DNA of 60,704 nucleotides from SAR202 cluster bacterium (GTDB taxonomy: Bacteria; Chloroflexota; Dehalococcoidia; Lucifugimonadales; Lucifugimonadaceae), in the NCBI GenBank assembly GCA_009392285.1, contig VFGU01000010.1, positions 1 through 60,704 on the forward strand, in the 5' to 3' direction. The notes under the pieces were generated by a model. The model did no database searches, was not told the DNA's origin, and worked only from the letters and a program-made list of their open reading frames with translations. Numbering within the stretch: the first letter of the stretch is position 1; each line of letters begins with the position of its first letter. A program made the translations under genes and the position numbers. Positions 55,910-60,704 of this stretch are shown piece by piece.

Positions 55910-57295
55910 ATGGATTCAATTCATATAATTTTATACTTTATTTCTTCAATTTTATTTATATTAGGAATAAAAATGTTGAGTAGTCCATTAATCGCAAGAA
56001 GAGGAAATATAATTTCTTTCCTTGGAATGATAATAGCAATTATAACTACCCTCTCATATGTTGAATATGAAATTAGCTCTATTATCTATATCTTTTCTGG
56101 GATAACTACAGGTGGGATTTTAGGGTTAATATTTGCCAAGAAAGTACAAATGACTTCCATGCCACAAATGGTTGCTATTTTTAATGGGTTAGGAGGATTA
56201 GCATCATCTTTAATTGCATTTTCAGAAATTATTAAAGTTAATAACACAATTTCATTTAACCTTATATCTGTAAGCATTTTAATGAGCATACTGATTGGAT
56301 CTGTAACCTTTTCAGGAAGTATTACTGGATTCTTAAAATTACAATCTCTTATTACAGGAAAACCCATACTAATTCCATTAAGAAATTATTTTAATCTTTT
56401 AATATTATTGTCTGCAATTGGATTGATGATTGTTTCAGTTCTTTATTCAGGCAATACATTAATATTTTATACTTTGTTAGGTGTATGTCTTCTGCTTGGC
56501 ATCCTAATTGTGTTGCCAATTGGGGGAGCTGATATGCCTGTAGTGATAGCTTTATTGAATTCCTATTCCGGAATTGTTGCAGCGTTCACTGGATTCATTT
56601 TTAGTAATGTCGCTTTAATAATTAGTGGATCTTTAATTGGTGCTTCAGGATTGATACTTACAAGAATAATGACAAAGGCAATGAATAGATCGCTTGTAAA
56701 TGTTGTTCTAGGTGGATTTGGAGCTACTGCTACTAATATTGACTCAGAAGCATCTGATAAAAATTATAAATCTGGATCTAGTGATGATATTGCATCACTT
56801 TTAGAATATTCTGAAAATATTATTATTATTCCTGGATATGGACTTGCGGTTGCACAAGCTCAACATTCATTAAAAGAGTTATTAGACGTTCTTGAAAATC
56901 AACAAAAAAATGTCCTTTTTGCTATTCATCCTGTTGCAGGGAGAATGCCTGGGCACATGAATGTTCTTTTAGCTGAAGCAAATATTGACTATGAACTTTT
57001 ATTAGATCTTGATCAAGTAAATGAAAAATTTTCACAGACTGATGTATCAATAGTAATTGGTGCAAATGATGTGGTTAACCCTGCAGCCAAATTAGATAAA
57101 AATAGCCCAATATATGGCATGCCAATTCTTGAAATAGAAAAGTCTAAATCAATAGTTGTTTTAAAAAGATCAATGAATCCAGGTTTTGCAGGTTTAGACA
57201 ATAATATTTTTTATAATGAAAAAACCTTAATGTTATTTGGAGACGCAAAAGATTCTATAGATTCATTAAATAAATCATTTAAAGAATTGAATTAA
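55910..57295 (+). CDS. pntB: NAD(P) transhydrogenase beta subunit
   Basis: A 461-residue subunit with about nine membrane helices (to about 260) and the NADP-binding domain III (about 290-461). It has VPGYGLAVAQAQH-type binding (here IPGYGLAVAQAQ), HPVAGRMPGHMNVLLAEA, VIGANDVVNPAA and MPILEIEKSK. The stop codon is immediately followed by the 3' end of tRNA-Arg on the other strand. Confidence 0.96.
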   Translation: MDSIHIILYFISSILFILGIKMLSSPLIARRGNIISFLGMIIAIITTLSYVEYEISSIIYIFSGITTGGILGLIFAKKVQMTSMPQMVAIFNGLGGLASSLIAFSEIIKVNNTISFNLISVSILMSILIGSVTFSGSITGFLKLQSLITGKPILIPLRNYFNLLILLSAIGLMIVSVLYSGNTLIFYTLLGVCLLLGILIVLPIGGADMPVVIALLNSYSGIVAAFTGFIFSNVALIISGSLIGASGLILTRIMTKAMNRSLVNVVLGGFGATATNIDSEASDKNYKSGSSDDIASLLEYSENIIIIPGYGLAVAQAQHSLKELLDVLENQQKNVLFAIHPVAGRMPGHMNVLLAEANIDYELLLDLDQVNEKFSQTDVSIVIGANDVVNPAAKLDKNSPIYGMPILEIEKSKSIVVLKRSMNPGFAGLDNNIFYNEKTLMLFGDAKDSIDSLNKSFKELN

Positions 57296-57371
57296 TGGCG
57301 CCCCTGCCGTGATTCGAACACGGGACACCCGGTTTAGGAAACCGGTGCTCTATCCTCTGAGCTACAGGGGC
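57296..57371 (-). tRNA. tRNA-Arg (anticodon CCT)
   Basis: Minus strand: acceptor GCCCCTG pairs with CAGGGGC, then G and encoded CCA. The anticodon arm CCGGT-TTCCTAA-ACCGG gives CCT. D-arm AGCTCAGAGGATAGAGC and T-arm CCGTGTTCGAATCACGG are normal. Length 76 with CCA. It reads AGG codons. It abuts the pntB stop codon. Confidence 0.97.
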
Positions 57372-57443
57372 ATGATTTAGTATTCTATCGAATTTTATCT
57401 TTATCAGTATTTATTTCTATAGTAAAAAGAAAAAATTCTATCT

Positions 57444-57449
57444 TATAAT
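57444..57449 (+). promoter_or_regulatory. Possible -10 box of the carboxyltransferase gene
   Basis: TATAAT ending 7 bases before the ATG at 57457, with no Shine-Dalgarno; no convincing -35 is seen at the usual distance. Fits a leaderless start. Confidence 0.35.
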
Positions 57450-57456
57450 TATATTT

Positions 57457-58986
57457 ATGAAAAAGATTAATTTTATGGACACTTCTTTTCGTGATGGTTT
57501 TCAGTCATGTTACGGGGCAAGAGTTAAAACAGAAGATTTTATACCAATATTAAAGGCTGCAGTTGAAGCCGGTAATAACAATTTTGAAATTGGCGGAGGA
57601 GCAAGATTCCAAAGTCTTTATTTTTATTGCCAAGAAGATGCCTTTGATATGATGGATAAATCTAGAGAAATTGTCGGAAAAGATATCAATTTGCAAACCC
57701 TAGCAAGAGGTGCAAATGTTGTAGGGTTAGAATCTCAATCAAGGGATATAATTGATCTTCATGCAAAATTATTTAAAAAGCATGGCATTACCACTATAAG
57801 GAATTTTGATGCTCTTATGGATATTAGAAATTTATCTTATTCAGGAGAGTGTATAACTAATGCAGGTCTAAATCATCAGATTGTTATTGCTCTTATGGGA
57901 CTACCTCCAAGTTTAAATGAGAAATACTTTCATTCTGCAGATTTCTATACTGATAAATTAAAAGAAATATTAAAAGCCGATATTCCGTTTGATAGTTTAG
58001 CGTTTAAGGACGCATCTGGAACAACACCCCCATCCATAGTTTATGATTCTGTGAAAAATGCCAGAAAATTATTACCCAAAGACACAACGATTCAATTCCA
58101 TACACATGACACAGCCGGCATGGCTATATCAAGTAATATGGCAGCGATAGAAGCTGGAGCAGATATTATAGATTTAGCAATGTCACCAGTAAGTGGAGGA
58201 ACTTCACAAACCGATATCTTGTCAATGTGGCAGGCATTGAGAGGCACGGAATATACCTTGGATATAGATGAAGAAAAGATACTAGAAGTAGAAAAATCTT
58301 TTATAGAACAAATGGAAAAATATTATCTTCCTCCAGAAGCAACTGCAGTTAATCCTGTAATTCCTTTTTCACCAATGCCAGGAGGAGCTCTCACTGCAAA
58401 TACACAAATGATGCGAGATAACGGAACTCTAGATCTCTTTGTAAAAGTGATCGAGAATATGAGAGAAGTTGTAGCAAAAGGTGGCTTTGGAACTTCTGTT
58501 ACTCCTGTTTCACAATTTTATTTTCAACAAGCGTTTATGAATACTGTTCAAGAAAAATGGTCAAAAATTTCTGAAAATTATGGAAAAATGATTCTTGGTT
58601 ATTTTGGTAAAACTCCTACAGATCCTGACTCTGAAATCATGAAAATTGCATCAGATCAACTATCTTTAAAACCTACCAATGAAGATGTCCACGACCTAAA
58701 TGATGCAAATCCTAATTTAGGCATTGAATACAACAAGAAATTGCTCAAGGAAAAGAACATAAAAATCACAGATGAGAATATTTTCATATCTGCTACTTGT
58801 GGAGAAAAAGGAATGACTTTCTTAGAAGGAAATGGCCAACTAGGTGTGAGATACGTAAATGATATGGAAGAAACTATAGTTGATACAAATTCTTCAGAAA
58901 CTGAGAATCTTGGTAAAAATGCTTATAAAAAAACTCTATCCGTTGATGGAAATATATACGAAGTTACAATTGACCCGAAAGAATAA
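57457..58986 (+). CDS. Biotin-dependent carboxyltransferase (pyruvate carboxylase B / oxaloacetate decarboxylase alpha type), no biotinyl domain
   Basis: A 509-residue protein with the HMGL-like barrel (DTSFRDGFQSCYGAR at the N-terminus, the carbamylated-lysine motif AFKDASGTTPP near 187, metal histidines in HTHDTAG). The PYC_OADA helical domain follows (FSPMPGGALTANTQM, VKGGFGTSVTPVSQFY-like). Family members often end with a biotinyl domain carrying AMKM; here the chain ends at VDGNIYEVTIDPKE, where that domain would begin. The biotin carrier must be a separate protein. The substrate may be pyruvate/oxaloacetate, but other acyl substrates are possible. Confidence 0.87.
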   Translation: MKKINFMDTSFRDGFQSCYGARVKTEDFIPILKAAVEAGNNNFEIGGGARFQSLYFYCQEDAFDMMDKSREIVGKDINLQTLARGANVVGLESQSRDIIDLHAKLFKKHGITTIRNFDALMDIRNLSYSGECITNAGLNHQIVIALMGLPPSLNEKYFHSADFYTDKLKEILKADIPFDSLAFKDASGTTPPSIVYDSVKNARKLLPKDTTIQFHTHDTAGMAISSNMAAIEAGADIIDLAMSPVSGGTSQTDILSMWQALRGTEYTLDIDEEKILEVEKSFIEQMEKYYLPPEATAVNPVIPFSPMPGGALTANTQMMRDNGTLDLFVKVIENMREVVAKGGFGTSVTPVSQFYFQQAFMNTVQEKWSKISENYGKMILGYFGKTPTDPDSEIMKIASDQLSLKPTNEDVHDLNDANPNLGIEYNKKLLKEKNIKITDENIFISATCGEKGMTFLEGNGQLGVRYVNDMEETIVDTNSSETENLGKNAYKKTLSVDGNIYEVTIDPKE

Positions 58987-58988
58987 TA

Positions 58989-59147
58989 TTAAAATATAGA
59001 CCCTAAAATAGGTGCAAATAAACTCATAATAAGCATTAAAACTAGAATAAGGGTTAAAAACCTTTTGGTCATTTCAAAAAGCCTCTTCCTAATCTGTTGC
59101 TTAATTTGTTGCTTTATTTGCTCTCTATCTAATTCTTCTTGATTCAT
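58989..59147 (-). CDS. Small single-pass membrane protein (52 residues)
   Basis: Not recognised. Minus-strand frame from ATG at 59147: a Gln/Lys-rich amphipathic N-terminus with IKQQ repeated, then a hydrophobic helix (about 30-50) ending ILGSIF. TAGAAT lies six bases before the ATG, giving the same leaderless layout as neighbours. It faces the beta-propeller gene (71-base gap) and ends 2 bases from the carboxyltransferase stop. Confidence 0.55.
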   Translation of the reverse strand: MNQEELDREQIKQQIKQQIRKRLFEMTKRFLTLILVLMLIMSLFAPILGSIF

Positions 59148-59200
59148 AAACTTATTCTACACTCTATCTAATTTATGCCTTATATGATGTAAATCTTAAT

Positions 59201-59219
59201 TTTGTATAAACTATACAAA
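59201..59219. promoter_or_regulatory. Perfect inverted repeat at the start of the beta-propeller gene
   Basis: Arms TTTGTATA (59201-59208) and TATACAAA (59212-59219) around AAC. The last base is the A of the ATG. The repeat covers a -10-like TATAAA (59205-59210) that lies 8 bases before the ATG. Probable operator. Confidence 0.6.
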
Positions 59220-60704
59220 TGAGGGTTACGCTTAAATATTTAATTGTAGTTCTTGTAGTATTATTATTCATTCCAGAATTTTCAGTGCAAGCTCATCAAT
59301 TTGAAATAAAAGATGATAGAGTTCAATTCTTTGATAGGCCTACTCTAGACGGAAGGATGGTATTTTCTGTCAAACTAAAAGACAAGTCTAATCATGATCT
59401 TTGGATAATGGATGCAGACGGAAGTAATATACGTCACCTCACTGATACAGATTATAACGAAATCGATCCTACCATATCGCCAGATGGACGACAGGTTGCC
59501 TTTGCACATGATAAAGATGGAGGGTGGAGAATAAGTATAATGGATATAGATAATCCCGGGCCCAAAGACCCATGGCCAATTACATTTTACGATCACCAAA
59601 GACATCCAGACTGGGGAGACAATGGCTTGATTGCCTTTCAGTCAAACCAAGAAGGAAAGTGGAGTATATGGTCAAAAGATCCATTTATGAAAGGCGATCT
59701 TTACGGGAAAGACCTTAAGGAAGAGTCTAATATTAAAGTATGGGATGGAAAAGAAGTGGATAATGATGTGAAAAAGCCCTCCTACAGTAAAGACGGAAAG
59801 TATTTAGCTTTTGCTACAAATAGAGATGGCCCATTTGGAGATACAAACAAAATAAACCGAATATGGGTCTTGGATAGGCAAAAAGGTCTATCAAAGGAAA
59901 TACCTCGTTCGATGGTGAAGCAAGGCGATGATCCTGAATTTTATAAAGGAAGAAATTGGTATCCAAATGCAAATGGTCAACCTGTAATTGCGTTCGTACA
60001 AATAAAGGATAAAAGGCCAACAATAAGATGGACAAACATAGATGGGTCAGGAGGTGGAAGACTTACTGATAAGATGCCTGGTAATGTCTCAGCAAAAAAC
60101 CCTAAGTTTGGTCCCGAAAGATCACAAGAAGTATTGGCTTTCTTAACTGAGAAAAGTCCTAATGCTGGATGGAAAATTGCAGTAATGGACATTCACAGAG
60201 GACAAGACATGCCTCCTTTTATTGTTACTCCTCCCTCAATGGGTGCATCTATAAGTTCTTTCGATTGGGGACCTCATCCTAAAAATAATACTAGGTCACA
60301 ATCGCAAGGCACCAAGATTAATCCAGGAGGCACTAATAATAATATGGATGATTTTGATGAGAAAATGAGAAAAAAACAAGTTGAGTTTGAAAATGAGATG
60401 AGAGAATTAGAAAATGAGCAAAGAATTAGAAGGAACCAAATGGAAGATGAGATGAGAAGGAATCAAGACTTATCTAGAGAAGAAGAGGAAAGGCTAAGAA
60501 TGGAAGCTGATAGAGAAATGGAAAGAGAAAGAGAAGAGATGAATAGGAGAATACTTGAACAGGAAATGGAACTCGAAAGAGAAAGACTAAGGATGAATCA
60601 GGAGATGATGGATGAGCAAATGAGAATGGAACAGGAAAGAATGGAACAGCAGAGAGAGATGATGAAAAATATGGATGGTGCTGGAGGTCGTGACGATTTC
60701 TTTC
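59219..60704 (+). CDS. Secreted TolB-like beta-propeller protein with a Met-rich charged helix (3' end outside window)
   Basis: Open from ATG 59219 to the window end (495 codons seen). A signal peptide is clear (MRVTLKYLIVVLVVLLFIPE, cleavage probably after SVQA). PD40/TolB-type blades follow: HDLWIMDADGSNIRHLT, TISPDGRQVAFAHD, ISIMDIDNPG, PSYSKDGKYLAFATN, RWTNIDGSGGGRLT, up to about residue 355. A linker of Asn/Gly/Ser leads to about 110 residues (375-487) of almost pure Glu/Arg/Met/Gln/Asn helix with about 18 methionines and no proline. The last residues seen (DGAGGRDDFF) leave this helix. Function unknown; surface scaffold or binding protein are options. Confidence 0.85.
   Translation, partial: MRVTLKYLIVVLVVLLFIPEFSVQAHQFEIKDDRVQFFDRPTLDGRMVFSVKLKDKSNHDLWIMDADGSNIRHLTDTDYNEIDPTISPDGRQVAFAHDKDGGWRISIMDIDNPGPKDPWPITFYDHQRHPDWGDNGLIAFQSNQEGKWSIWSKDPFMKGDLYGKDLKEESNIKVWDGKEVDNDVKKPSYSKDGKYLAFATNRDGPFGDTNKINRIWVLDRQKGLSKEIPRSMVKQGDDPEFYKGRNWYPNANGQPVIAFVQIKDKRPTIRWTNIDGSGGGRLTDKMPGNVSAKNPKFGPERSQEVLAFLTEKSPNAGWKIAVMDIHRGQDMPPFIVTPPSMGASISSFDWGPHPKNNTRSQSQGTKINPGGTNNNMDDFDEKMRKKQVEFENEMRELENEQRIRRNQMEDEMRRNQDLSREEEERLRMEADREMEREREEMNRRILEQEMELERERLRMNQEMMDEQMRMEQERMEQQREMMKNMDGAGGRDDFF

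Overview
The window is AT-rich, gene-dense bacterial chromosome made almost entirely of core housekeeping genes. No transposase, integrase, phage module or CRISPR array was seen. The best guess is a streamlined, free-living aerobic marine bacterium of the Chloroflexota, SAR202-like. Pointers are a fused AccD-AccA, a 7Fe-type ferredoxin, a DivIVA-like coiled-coil protein after coaD, heme A synthesis genes, and an enolase-superfamily dehydratase (SAR202 genomes are known for expanded enolase families). This placement is inference; no rRNA is present.

Layout, left to right. An M24 peptidase tail, efp, xseA, xseB and a purN-like gene run rightward. A leftward unit reads lrp-bioY-aspS-tig, with clpP behind its own promoter. 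An A-type Fe-S carrier and ferredoxin pair is followed by a GNAT gene and a heterodimeric ABC exporter. Then come ruvC-ruvA-ruvB (leftward) and rpmF-fabD-nusB-acpP-ftsK-accDA (rightward). A HAD phosphatase, thiG-thiE-thiS, an HpcH/HpaI aldolase and tsaD follow. Next are a small zinc-ribbon gene with ctaA-ctaB, infC-rpmI-rplT (leftward), and ftsH-trpA-aroH-DAHP synthase-ribF-tyrS. After DUF1015-aminotransferase (leftward), ligA-pth and lysS-serS (leftward) come rsmD-coaD-DivIVA-like and polA. tRNA-Ser is followed by a sugar-acid-like SDR/enolase pair and a small membrane protein. plsY-GT2 (leftward) precedes dsbB-tlpA-folE-folB, a decayed tRNA-Arg, pntAA-pntAB-pntB and an intact tRNA-Arg. The window ends with a carboxyltransferase, a 52-residue membrane peptide, and a secreted beta-propeller protein with a long Met-rich charged helix that runs off the end.

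There is no gap over 300 bases without a gene; the longest is the 160-base lysS/rsmD divergent region. All convergent gene pairs are separated by 6 bases or less or overlap, three of them sharing a palindromic TTAA as both stop codons. Several genes have a -10-like hexamer 6-11 bases before the start codon and no Shine-Dalgarno, suggesting leaderless mRNAs. Perfect inverted repeats lie across the start codons of polA, dsbB and the beta-propeller gene; this shared arrangement is the most unexpected regulatory signal here.

How the genes fit together: biotin uptake (BioY) would feed the biotin-dependent acetyl-CoA carboxylase (AccDA) and the carboxyltransferase. CtaA/CtaB make heme for an aa3-type oxidase, consistent with aerobic life. 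PntAB makes NADPH for biosynthesis. DsbB and the thioredoxin-like protein handle extracytoplasmic disulfides. FolE and FolB start folate synthesis.
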